Assembly: GCF_000247695.1 (NCBI RefSeq)
Contig: NW_004624748.1
Location: forward strand, 8,869,359 to 8,933,358
Direction of reading: 5' to 3'
DNA: 64,000 bases
Source: Heterocephalus glaber
Taxonomy: Eukaryota > Chordata > Mammalia > Rodentia > Bathyergidae
The notes below the pieces were generated by a model, which saw only the letters and a program-made list of their open reading frames with translations, was not told the origin of the DNA and made no database searches. Below, piece after piece: positions 11,690-22,800 of the stretch. Both the position numbers and the translations under genes were made by a program. Positions within the stretch are counted from its first letter, which is position 1. Each line of letters begins with the position of its first letter.

Positions 11690-12630
11690 AATTAATTTAT
11701 GCTGAAGCAAGACTATTAAGAGTATATACTTAAAGCCATACTAAGTGGATATTAACTATTTCTGATTCTTTTGATAGGGAGCCCAATAGCAGAACACCAT
11801 GTACCTGAGACATTGCCCTTGCAATAATAACATATCCAGCACAATGAACACAATTGATAAGACCCAGACTGATGAATTAAATATAGATTTGAAGTGAACC
11901 ACCACCCCTGCATCCCTTGGGTCTTTAAGGGTGGTACTAATAAAATCATCCCCCAATCCCCACATGATATAGAAAAAATTTTTTTGCCTATCTTGGCTGA
12001 TTGGAAGGCAGTTTCAAAGATTCCCGTTTAGTTTTTTTTTCCCACTACATAGCAAAAGCCAAGGAATGAGCCAATGTGGAAATTCTGCCAGATACTAAGT
12101 ATGTTCACTTCTGTTATACATTTGGGAATTAGGGAAATGATCACTGGGGATCCATGGATTCAGTGCACCCACTATGAGCTGGACTTGCTCTAGGACTCCA
12201 CATCCCCAAATTTCAGTGTCAACTTTGATCCTGCATCCAAAAGACCACAAAATGTTGATGCATTCCCCTTTCTGCACTCTGCAGGACTATCTGAGTAAAT
12301 TGCCATAGGTCTCTTTGCTAAATGGCTATAGGGATCTCAGTCATTTTGAATATTTTCCATAGTATTGTAAGTCCTTTGCTTTTGGGGACCTGACTTCTAC
12401 TTCAGCCAAGAAATTTTGGGTCTAAGAACTGACTCAGATCCAAAAACTGATTTTTGCTTGAGATAACTGCCTTCAGCCTCTCTCATTATCCATCTTCAAT
12501 TTGTTTTGATTGTAAAGATAAAGCAATACTTTTGTTGGTGGTTTATCTATCTTGTCTCTAAGATCTCCATGTTCTTTTAATTAACTGCATAGTTTTCTGA
12601 AGCTCATGCCTCCCTGGCTGCTACTCTGAC
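11690..12630 (-). mobile_element. ERVL-type endogenous retrovirus pol remnant, upstream piece (antisense)
   Basis: Minus-strand translation around 11950-11756 resembles the front of an ERVL reverse transcriptase in a broken frame, and 12300-12100 has further retrovirus-like frames. It is separated from 9850-10250 by the LINE-1 and B1 insertions. Too decayed to express. The family call is a judgement from wording, not from a search. Confidence 0.45.
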
Positions 12631-12807
12631 CTTGCTGCTCATCATAGTTGTTGTGCCTAACTTGTATGCTGGTGGTGAAGTACTGCCAGGAGGTTTCTAT
12701 TATATAGGGATCTCATTGTCTCTATTGCTGTCAGGGAGCTTGGCCTGTAGGTGGCTCTCAGAACCTACCTCCCTTCCCTACCTCACCTCCAAATCAACAG
12801 TTAGGGT

Positions 12808-12890
12808 AGCCCGGGATTTAGCTCAGTAGTTCTGCCACCTGCCTCGCAAGCACAAGGACCTGAGTTCGATCCCCGATACAAAAAAAAATA
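12808..12890 (+). repeat. ID-like SINE
   Basis: CCGGGATTTAGCTCAGTAG ... GTTCGATCCCCGATAC plus A-tail. Confidence 0.92.
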
Positions 12891-13292
12891 GAGTAAAGTC
12901 ATGACATAACCTAGCTGTGGAAATGCTGGCTGGGCATGTCAGTAAAGCAAAGTGACCCTACCCCAAAGGAGATGCACGTGCTCATGCTAAAGGATTTAAC
13001 ATTCCATTTAGATCCTTGGGAGATAGTACTAACAAGCTGCTAGGATGATTGTTTAAAGCTTGGAGGAACAATGTCCTGCACTAGTGAAACAGAAATGTCG
13101 GAACTAATGTGACAAACAATGAAAAGGGGAATCTAGATTCATAGATATATATTAAGATAAAAAAAATACTATGTAAGGCAGGAAACCCTGTGGGTGACTA
13201 TGGTTTACCATGGGCCCAGAAGACATTCTGTTTATTAAAATAATAAGGAATGTACTGGTGAGATGAGAAGGAGGGTCACCAGCATAACTGAG

Positions 13293-13930
13293 TGTTGGGA
13301 GCCATTTTACATAATTTTGGGGAAAAAAATCATTTCACAATTAAATTATGATTAAGGCTGTCTGAAGCCTAGTCTCACCTGCAGGCCAGCTATGGCATGC
13401 CAAAACATAACTCCATTTTACCTCTGGTCACAGCTGAGGCCTCAATGGCCAGTGATGATGCCACACTCAAGGATAAGAGTACATCAGCTGAAGACATCCT
13501 GGTTCTTTGAGAACTGAGTAGTAATACAAAAAGAAAAGGTTTCACCTGGGGAGAGACAAATTCCTTATCAGCTCAACTCATCCCACCTACTGTTGTAAGA
13601 ATGTTTTTGCTCATCATCGACCTAAATTCCTCATCAGCATAAGATCCTCATCATCATAGGATTAACGCCACCCTGGAGTGATTTGATACTTCCTCTGATT
13701 ATAAGATCCTCATCAGTTTAGGATTATTGCCACCCTCTAAGTCACCTGATAGTCCCTATGAACCCAATAGTGGCAAGCTCAGAATTCCTTTGCCTTTGCT
13801 GTCTAGAGCAGCACTGATTAGCCCCAAGGCCCAGCCTTTTCTCTAATTCTCTTTTCCTGTCTTTATTCTCCAATTAGCTTGGTGCTGTCATGGCTCACAG
13901 GAGACCAAGGCCCACTGCAGGGGTTCTGAT
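13293..13930. repeat. LTR-like element with an internal tandem repeat
   Basis: Begins TGTTGGGAGCCATTTTAC. It contains a roughly 50-base unit twice (13641-13690 and 13703-13753; both AAGATCCTCATCA.. then AGGATTA and GCCACCCT), as LTR U3 regions often do. Ends and orientation uncertain. Confidence 0.45.
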
Positions 13931-14719
13931 AACATCCTCTTTCCCGTTCCCTATAACTGAGAAGCTTGGTAGTGGCTTTCTTACATTCAGAGTAGCTTTT
14001 AAATATCTTCTTTTGATTAAATAAAAGATTAAGCATTCTTTTTGTGTTTTTTTAATATGGAAAAACATAAATTCATTACCCTGAAAATAAACAACATTTT
14101 AATGGTCACCCTCTTTCATGCATTTCTTTTTGCATTTATAGGTCCCTGTGTATAATTTTATGTTTGTTAAATATCATTTTCCCCTATGGCACTAGAAAGA
14201 CCTTTCTTTTAAAAACAATCTCACTTGATCCTTCTTCCTCTCACCTTCAATTACCATCCCTCACCCTCAAAATCAGTGAAAACAATCTGTTCATTATTTA
14301 TTCATAATTTTCTTCTACTTCCTTTTTCTTTCTAATTTAGTGTCCCAAAAATAGGATCTAGCCTGCCATATCGTCCTTCTCTCTCTTAATACATTGTGAA
14401 CCCCCACCTCATAAGTTAACTATTATAAATCAAACTTATTCTTTATAATGGATTCAAAACATTCTAAAATGTGGAGACATCACCAACATTCAACTCTTTG
14501 CTGGTAAGTATTTGCATAGGTTTCCAGTAACTGTACTATGAATAATCCTCTAATACATATCCTTGAACCTATGTATTTAAGCAGTGGCTGAATATACTAA
14601 ATTTGTACTAGGAATTAGCATATAATTTCCCAGTTTAGAGTCTCTGTGAGCCAATTTTTCCTTCTCATGATTAAGTCTCTATAGTTCTGTAAGTAATACA
14701 TTTATTTCTGGGCCAAAAA

Positions 14720-17290
14720 AGAAATTGGACTCCAGAGGTAGTAAAATCGAGGCTTTTAATCCATAGTCTTACAAAAGTGGTACTTATACACATGGCACAC
14801 CCCAGTTGAGAAACTGTTTTTATTCCTAACTCACAAAAGTCCCTTCCCCCTCTCCCATGGCCTGGGATCTGGAGTTCTCAGTCTAACTCAAGCAATCTAT
14901 ACCATCCCACACCTGCTGTTTCCCTCCCCCATTCCCTTCTCATCTCTTCTTCCCTCTATGTTTCTCTTTGTAGTTATTTTTCACTTTTTGGCTTCCCACT
15001 TTTGGGGAAACTTGTTTAGCAATTATCTCTTACCCCAGAACCTTATCTCTAATATGAATCTTTCTACAGCCTGAGTGTCCTTGTCAACTAGTTGACTGAG
15101 CTAAGTCTAAGAATAAGGGTTATTAGGGTCCTTAATGAAATATGGGCCAATTAAAAATATTTTTACCTCTTACAGTCTCTCCCTCTCCTTATTATAGGAT
15201 CCTTGGTCCCCTTTTCAACCTTTTGAGTGTTCAAATCTTTCTAATGCTAATTGACTTTCTTCATCATAAGACAATAAGGTCACTCTTTTCTCTAATAGGA
15301 AGAGGTTATGTCATTGCTAGCAGCAGATATTTTTTTAGAGCAGTCTCAATTCTTTGGGCCAGGGCTCTCACACCTCTCACACACTTCTCACATTACATAG
15401 GGTAATGCAGCACCTTATGGCAATTAAGGCTCCAGTTACAATATTGAGGGATATGTGAGCGGAACCCATTAATTCTTTCCATTTTCCAAACCAGTTTTCT
15501 AGCTAACCTGTTAAGGGATCATCGATTCTAGAGTTCTCAGTGAGTTCATTAGCTAAAGTAGTGAGGCTCTGTAATGTCTTGTGATGATCCCATCCGGGGC
15601 TGTGTTATTAGGGATAAAAGTGCAACACTTTCCTCCTAACATGACACAAATACCCCCTTTTCCTGCCAATATCATATCTAGAGCAATCCAGTTTTCCCAG
15701 GCCATCCAGCTAGTTGCATCTAATTGGCTAACTATCCTTGAATTGCATCTCTTGTATAGTTAATAAACCTTTGTTAATTATAATAGATATAGTTTATCCA
15801 GTCTATGTGTTTATTAACTGGAAGAATACTGACTCAAATCTGATAGCTATCTGATTTTGTGTCTTAAATTGGTTGGGGACTCCTCTGAGTACCCCAGTTG
15901 AATAAAAAAATGTATACATCAGGAAAAGAAAAACTTGTATCAATACTTTAATACTAAATGTATTGAGACATCATGAGATTAATACAAGTTACCTTTGGCA
16001 TCTATAATTACAAGAGGCACTCAAAGTAGTGGCTGTTTGTTTCCAGACATTTATTAGTATGGCAAACTGCTAAAGGGTGTATACAGTTTTTGGCTGACTC
16101 TGTATATGCATGAGGATCAAAGGATCCTGGTAAGGATGTCCAAGTTTGAGAAGTCTCTTGTTCTGGGAGCTGACATGCCACAGTGAGGGAATGGCCAGCT
16201 AGACTAAGGCACAGTCCTGGTCCAATTTGGAGCTAATAAACTATGGAGGGTCCTTTTCCCACAGTACCACCAGACATGGGCAATGGTAAGGAAAAGTAGT
16301 TGCATGTGCCCCCCAAGACATGAAAGACATGGGTGCAGATAGCCAAGTTGCCCATGGATTCAGTAAATCATTCTCTCCACCTAGAGAGGCAAGAAGAGTA
16401 ACTCACATTCCCTACAGAGAAGGGAGGGACCCCCTTTATGTCCATTTCCTGTGGCACAGGGAACAGCAGCAACAGACTTTTACAAGTCTCATTTTCCCAA
16501 GCACCCTTGTCCTGATATAAGGCCACCACACAAAGCATTCCATCAGGATCAGCATCCCTCCTGAAGGGAAAGGAACCACCTGTCCTTGTGGTCTTGCCAT
16601 GGTGCATGCAGAGCAGTCACTTTTGTTAAGAGCCTGAGCTGAAATCTTCACCCATTTGACCCAGGCATTCATCTCCTATATCCTACCTCAAGTCTTTTAT
16701 TTAGATTATTTCTACCTTTGTAAGATCACTGTTCTGGGAATTAGGGAGTGAGTTGGGGTAGCCTTTAGTTGAGACAAGTTAGATTCAACTATGAGGACAA
16801 GCCTGCCTAGAGAGTCTGATCCTGCAACATTTTAGGCTTTTACAAGACAGTACTTAGCAGGCATCAAATCTCAAATTTAGAGAAGCTGTGATTTTAGTTA
16901 CATTAATTATCAGTTTAATGGGGTAGTCAAGGGTCCTTTTCCAAGTTCCTAATCCCACATCCCAATCTCTAGTTTTTATATAGTAACCCATCCAAATTAG
17001 CTTCCAAAGGGTGGACTAGCTCCTGTTTTTCTCTTTTTAGAGTCAGCTTTAACAGTTTTTCAGGTGACACTGATACCTCCCAATGTTCCCTATGGGTCCC
17101 CTGACTTGAGTATAGTGAGTTCACCCCTTTTCAGCAGTCCTCATGGCCGTCTCAATGGTCAGGAGCACTTGATAGGGGTCTTCCCAGGTCAGCTACAGTT
17201 TGTCCTCTTTCCAGGTCTTTGTCAGCACCAGGTCACTACATTGGAACAGATGGTGAATTCCAATAGTTGAGTCTGGGCTAGTAAAACTGA
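14720..17290 (-). mobile_element. Class I endogenous retrovirus remnant: integrase end and env (antisense, broken)
   Basis: On the minus strand, about 17270-17000 resembles a gammaretrovirus-type integrase C-terminus. About 16700-16370 has env surface-like frames (two open frames of 78-79 codons that overlap in different phases). A Cys-x6-Cys-Cys motif typical of class I transmembrane subunits lies at 15622-15648. Frameshifts and stops separate these parts, so no full protein is encoded. The segment below 15140 would be the 3' end/LTR, not resolved. A fossil with no sign of function. Confidence 0.6.
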
Positions 17291-17732
17291 ACCTTTTGGT
17301 TGTATCCAACTTAAATATATTACAATGATATAGTTAATGATATTTATTTAGGTGTGTCATCATCCCTACTTAGTTATCTCAAAATCTTTATAAATAACTC
17401 ATGAGAACTAATCATAATAGTTAACATTTTGGGTGGGCTATAATTATATCTATATAATATTTTAAGTCATTGTATACAGACAATAGGTATTGTATTTATA
17501 AAACCAGTTTTGACATCATTTTGATTGGCTAACAACCTGAAAGGAAACATGTCACCAACTTTAAAGGCACCTTTACTTTTACCAACTGATTTAAATTAGC
17601 CCATTGTTAAACTATGTAAACCAAAAAGCATTTGGGCTCATATCATGAGTGTCTATTTAACTATGAACAACAGAAGTAGGACTTTTTGGAAGATAATATA
17701 TATCTGAAACTAAACACACACACATAAACATA

Positions 17733-17768
17733 TCAGGGCCGGGGATTTAGCTCAGTGGTGCCACCGCC
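17733..17768 (+). repeat. ID-like SINE, truncated head
   Basis: GGGCCGGGGATTTAGCTCAG then GTGCCACCGCC and nothing further; only box A is left. Confidence 0.8.
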
Positions 17769-17920
17769 ATTGTTTGTAACTGTACAAGAATGTTGCAGAT
17801 AGGACAAAATTTGCTAAGAAATATTCTCTTTCTGAGTATATAGTATGTGAAAGTAAAGTAAATCATGATGAGTCATACCAATCTATTGCCTAGTCTGTGC
17901 AAGAAACTTTAAGAATTCCT

Positions 17921-18004
17921 TGGCCGGGGATTTAGCTCAGTGGTTCCGGCGCCTGCCTTGCAAGCGGAAGGACCTGAGTTCGATCCCCGGTACCAAAAAA
18001 AAAA
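17921..18004 (+). repeat. ID-like SINE, near-consensus with perfect target duplication
   Basis: GGCCGGGGATTTAGCTCAG, TTGCAAGCGGAAGG, GAGTTCGATCCCCGGTACC plus A-tail. Flanked by AAGAATTCCT at 17911-17920 and 18005-18014. Intact box A and box B; a good reference copy for the subfamily. Confidence 0.95.
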
Positions 18005-18014
18005 AAGAATTCCT

Positions 18015-18620
18015 CACAGCCCTATAGGAGTTGCAAGGCTCAAAGAATTATGGCAAAGAAAATGTGAAAACAACAAATTGATCCAAATGTCATTTTTTTA
18101 ATGAAATCTGTTAATATAATATGCCAAATTAAGAAATTAAAACAGAATTCATATGCTCATCTCTTAAAACCATGTAAAATCCATCCCATTCATGATAAAA
18201 ATTCAGCAGAGTAGGAATTTCTTTAATAAAAGGCATACACCAAAAACCTACCACAAGCATTCTAAGGCAACATTAGAAGATTTTCCTTAAAAATTATCTT
18301 TCATTTTTATCTCTGCTTCTATTCAAAACTGTACTGGAGTTTTAGCAAGGTAAGATAAGATTCAGACGAATACATACATCTACCATGTTTATAAAACTGG
18401 ATCCAATAAATCTAAGTGTATTCTTTCAGAATCCACATACAGGAATTCATAAACATATTTAAGAATCCATACTACAAAGAAAAGTAAAATAATGTGAAAT
18501 TTTAAAGGAGTAGATACAATGAACCCACAGGGAGCTTCAAGGATGACAACAAAGTTAGATTTAAGGGGGATGGTGATAGACATTTATTTTAAATGAAATA
18601 AACAAGCATTAGCATAAATA
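18015..18620 (+). repeat. LINE-1 ORF2 fragment
   Basis: ACTGTACTGGAGTTTTAGC and CATTAGAAGATTTTCC fit the ORF2 reverse-transcriptase region; diverged, no open frame. Confidence 0.6.
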
Positions 18621-18649
18621 CTTACTATGTATCTTGAAAATGCAATGTC

Positions 18650-19520
18650 AAGTGAAAAATAATTTTTACTTTTGTTATTAATTGATGCACAATGCTTATA
18701 CATATTTATGAGATAGTGTGATATTTTGAAACATGTATAAAGTGCGTAATAATCAAATCATGGTATTTATCATATCCATCACCTCATACATTTATCATTT
18801 CTTTGTGATGAGAACATTCAAAATCCTTACTTCTAGGTATTTTGAAATAGCAGATATAATATTAACCAAAGTCACTCTACTGTGCAATAGAACACCAAAT
18901 GTTATTTCTATCTAAATGTAACTTTGTATCCATTGACCAATCTCTGTCAATCACCTCCTCTTCCTTATCCTCTCCAGCCCCTGGTAACCATTCTTCTACC
19001 CTCTGTCTGTGAAATTAGCTTCTTTAGATTCCACATACAAGTGTGCCACTTGTTTTTGTGAACCTTACTTATTTTACATACCATAATGTTCTCCGGTTCA
19101 TCCATGTTGCCAGAATTTTTTCTTTTTAATGGTTGAATAGCATTCCATTGTGTGTACATGTATACCACATTTTCTTTATTCATTTATCCACTGATGGACA
19201 CTAAGATTCATTCCATGGCTATTGTGAATAGTGCTGCAATAAACATGGGAGTTTGACATATTGATTTCATATCCTAGTAGTAGGATCCTTGAGTCCAATG
19301 ATGGTTCTATTTTTAATTTTTTTTTTTTTTGATACCAGGGATCGAACTTGGGTCCTTGCACTTGTGCAGCAGGCAGCAAAACCACTGAGCAAAATCCCCG
19401 GCCCTATTTTTAATTTTTTGAGGAATCTCCATACTACTTTCCACAATGACTGAACCAATTCTCATTGACTGTGTACAAGTGTTTTCTCTACCTTCATGTA
19501 CCAATAAAGACAAATTCATT
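18650..19520 (-). repeat. LINE-1 ORF2 end and 3' region, antisense
   Basis: TTTTTAATGGTTGAATAGC, ATTCCATTGTGTGTACATG, ATTTATCCACTGATGGACAC, GTGCTGCAATAAACATGGGAG: ORF2 C-terminal coding in antisense, split by an ID-like SINE. Confidence 0.85.
19321..19403 (-). repeat. ID-like SINE in the LINE-1
   Basis: GATACCAGGGATCGAAC ... CACTGAGCAAAATCCCCGG, flanked by CTATTTTTAATTTT (19307-19320 and 19404-19417). Confidence 0.92.
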
Positions 19521-19796
19521 ATTTTTTGTTTTTGACACACATACACAGGATAAAAAAGGACTAGGTACTATGTAAACCTCCACTCAAGAAAACTGTTTAT
19601 TTTGTAATTGCTTAACAGGAAAAAAATTAAAGAATAGATTTATTTTTACACCTACTGTGAGTGAGATCCTCTGTCCTACTAATATTTTAAATTAGCTTCC
19701 TTTTTATAGTTACCTAGAATTTCCTCCTAGTATAATGTATCTAATTTTCACATTTTTACTTAACATTAAATCTTTGTTTTAATTTTTTTCTCCCAG

Positions 19797-19872
19797 TGGC
19801 CAGGTTTTATCTGCTCTTCCTAGAACTTCTAGGCAAGTTCAAGTTCTACAGAATATTACCACAACTTACGAG
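19797..19872 (+). CDS. CPB2: CPB2 exon 2 (start of activation peptide)
   Basis: Acceptor TTTTTTTCTCCCAG precedes the first base, which completes the Ser3 codon, and the donor is GAG|GTAATT. It encodes residues 4-28, including [14 protein letters not shown] and the Asn22 sequon NIT. Entry phase requires exon 1 to end in two bases of a Ser codon. The exon sits between a LINE-1 remnant and a LINE-1 3' UTR fragment. Confidence 0.95.
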
Positions 19873-22800
19873 GTAATTTTCTCTAATTTATGTTTATATT
19901 GGTTTTATATTGTATGAGTATTGTATCCCATGTTCCTTCTTATATTCTGTCTGACTTATATATATCTGGTATGAATTCTTTTGTTATAGGCTTTATTCCT
20001 TCCCATAATCATCTGACTTTGTTCATTCCTAAAATCAAACCTTCACTTGTGCTGTTGGTTTTTCAGACAATTTCATAATTGTATGTCTTTGTGAAGTTGC
20101 TATAGTAACAGAAGTCCAATAGAATTTTGCTTATAAAAGAGTAATTTCTTAACCAAAGAATATATGAGAAACGCACAATATAAAAAAGGAGCAAAATAAA
20201 AGATAGACGATAAGAAAAGGGGAGATAAATCTTTTGCAAAAGGGAAGAAGACCAAGAAATGGAGAGAGTGAAGAGGGAGAGGAGGAAAGGGGGATGATGA
20301 AAAGAATAAAGATGTGTTATGTACATGTATCAACTCCCCAGGAGGAATGTCATCACTATGTACTGCAAACATGTACTAATAAAAAATTAAAAGTGTAAAA
20401 AATTTGCATGCTCGGGGCCCACCTCTCCAGAATGTCTAAGATGTGGAAAATTGAAAGGAGTTTCAAACCATCATGGTTAGGAAAGTGACAGCTTTGTTAG
20501 TGTTCTCCAAGAACCAGAGGCCACACCAAATCAGAAGTGCAACAGATAATGGTGATGCTTGCCAGGGATAAAAAGGAGGGAAGTGGAGATAGCAAGGAAC
20601 ACCTTCAGAGCATGGTGCAGTCTGACAGCCTTGCAGGAAGGGGGCTCTTGGGTGGAGGATCTCAGGCTGCAGAGCACTTCCAACAGAGGCTGGACTAGCA
20701 CAGGGCTGTTGTTCAGCTAAATGATGTGTTGTAAGAACCTCATGGCTGGGAGCACTGGACTTGCAGTAGCATGCCCACAGTGCTCAACCAGTGCTGGCCA
20801 CAGCCTATTATGGATCACCAGGGATTAGTGACCACTGGAACAGGTGACCACTCAACGTTGCTCACGTATACTCTTGGCAGCAGAAGAGCTGAGTGGTGTA
20901 TTTTCTTGGCCACCACACTGAGAGGAAATATCACTGGAGGAATCATCAGAGATTAGAATTTTATTTCTTATTCTGCTATTTGATGCATGATTTTAGACAA
21001 ATTAGCAATGAGCTTTAATTTCTTCATCTGAACAATGAAAATAATAATATCTGCTTGATTTATATCAAAGTGGTGTTACAATGATCAAAGGAAATGAGTG
21101 TGAAAGTGCTTTGGAAAGGTGCGGTAAAATAGCAAAAAATGTAAATATTGGAAAGTATTGTCCAAAGGCCATAATTAGATTAACCAATAGGAATGCTCAC
21201 AGGATAATAATATGAAGTACATGGAATTTTTATTAAATAAAATCAATAGTCTTTTGAGGGGGGTACTGAGGATTGAATTCAGGACATTTGCATTGAGCTG
21301 CACCCCCAGTCCTTTTTTATATTTGAAATGGGGTCCTGCTAAATCACTAAGTTGCCCAGGCTGGGCTTAAACTTGTGAGTCTCCTGCTTCAGTCTCCCAG
21401 AGTGCTGGGATTACAGGTGTGCACCACCATATCTGGCCTAAATAAAATCAATGTACTCCTTAATCAATTTTCTTTCTAGACAAAATTTTGTGTTTTCTTT
21501 TAAAGAATCTGACATACAGAGCCAGAGATGTACCTCAGTGGAGCCACACCTGCCTGGCAAGCACAAGGTCCTGAGTTCCATCTCCAGTTCAAAAAAAAAA
21601 AAAAAAATCTGACGTACACATCCAGTTTTATAGCTGAGTTATATATTCACTCATTCGTTGTCTTGTCAGATATTTATTGAGTATTGGGTAGGTTCCAGGC
21701 CCTCTTCAGCAACTAAAGTTACAGAGAAGAATAAAAAGAGCTCACTGCAAAATAAATGTTTGTATTATCATATGTGTGGATGAGTACCAGTAGCCAAGAA
21801 GTTTCCTTTTCATGTCTCTATTATAGATACAACTTTTATGGCTCTAGCTACAGATGAGAACAACTGTTTTTAATCAATTTCCCCCCTTGAAACTATAGAT
21901 TGTTTTGTGGCAGCCAGTAACTGCTGAATTTATTGAAAAGAAAAAAGAAGTCCATTTTTTTGTGAATGCATCTGATGTAACCAGTGTGAAAGCCCATTTA
22001 AATGAGAGCAGAATTCCATTCAGGTAGGCATAATTTGATATATATTGAATAGCTATTATAAGCATCCATTGTGCCTTAGGAGATGGTACAACTGCTTTTT
22101 GGAAAAATAAAGTACATTAAACATGGCAGCACGAAAGTCTCTGAGGTGGGCTGGTGATAAAACCCAAGGCCCAGCTCTGTGACAAATGGTTTAATCTCTG
22201 ATAACTACAGCTCTTTTCCTGGAATGAAGGTTAGACTCAACGATCTGTACAGGCTGTCATTATTCCTTTTTTACAATTACTCTGTTCCCAGAGCTGGGCA
22301 GCAAAACTGTCATTCACCGTAGGAGGCTTTGTGATATCGCTTTTCAAAAGCTGCTCTTGGGGGTGGGATGGATTTAGCTTTTGTTAATTCTTCCTTCACA
22401 AAGTTAGCAAAAAGTTAGCATTTCTGAATATGTAGCCCTAAACTCTGTAGAGAAACTGGGTTGGGATCTTCCACTGACACTTATCCACCTGTTTCATCTT
22501 ACAGAATTTATTAACTTCTTTGTGCCTCAGTTTTGTGTATTAGAGAGTAAGATAACAACTAGCATGTCAAACAGGTGATTTTTTAAAGTTTTTAAATCAC
22601 ACACGATTTTTGTTCAGAGACCAAGCCCTTGTTCCTTTGGTTTTTATGGGACATGACCGGCCGCCAGTCTCCTCCCACTCCTTCATACTTTCCTTGGGAC
22701 TGTGCTCTCTTCTGTGTATCTGGATAAAATGCTGTAATCATTATAAGTAAGATGTTCTAGGTGTTAACAGCCCTCAAGGAACTGTGCTGAATCAATCTAT

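Noticed and set aside
12632..12829. Hydrophobic frame (LLIIVVVP...) considered as the CPB2 signal peptide
   Set aside because: No ATG at its start, no fitting donor after a Phe-Gln-Ser-like end, and it lies next to retroviral remnants.
17921..18004. tRNA-like sequence with box A and box B
   Set aside because: It is a SINE with A-tail and target duplication, one of many dispersed copies, not a functional tRNA gene.
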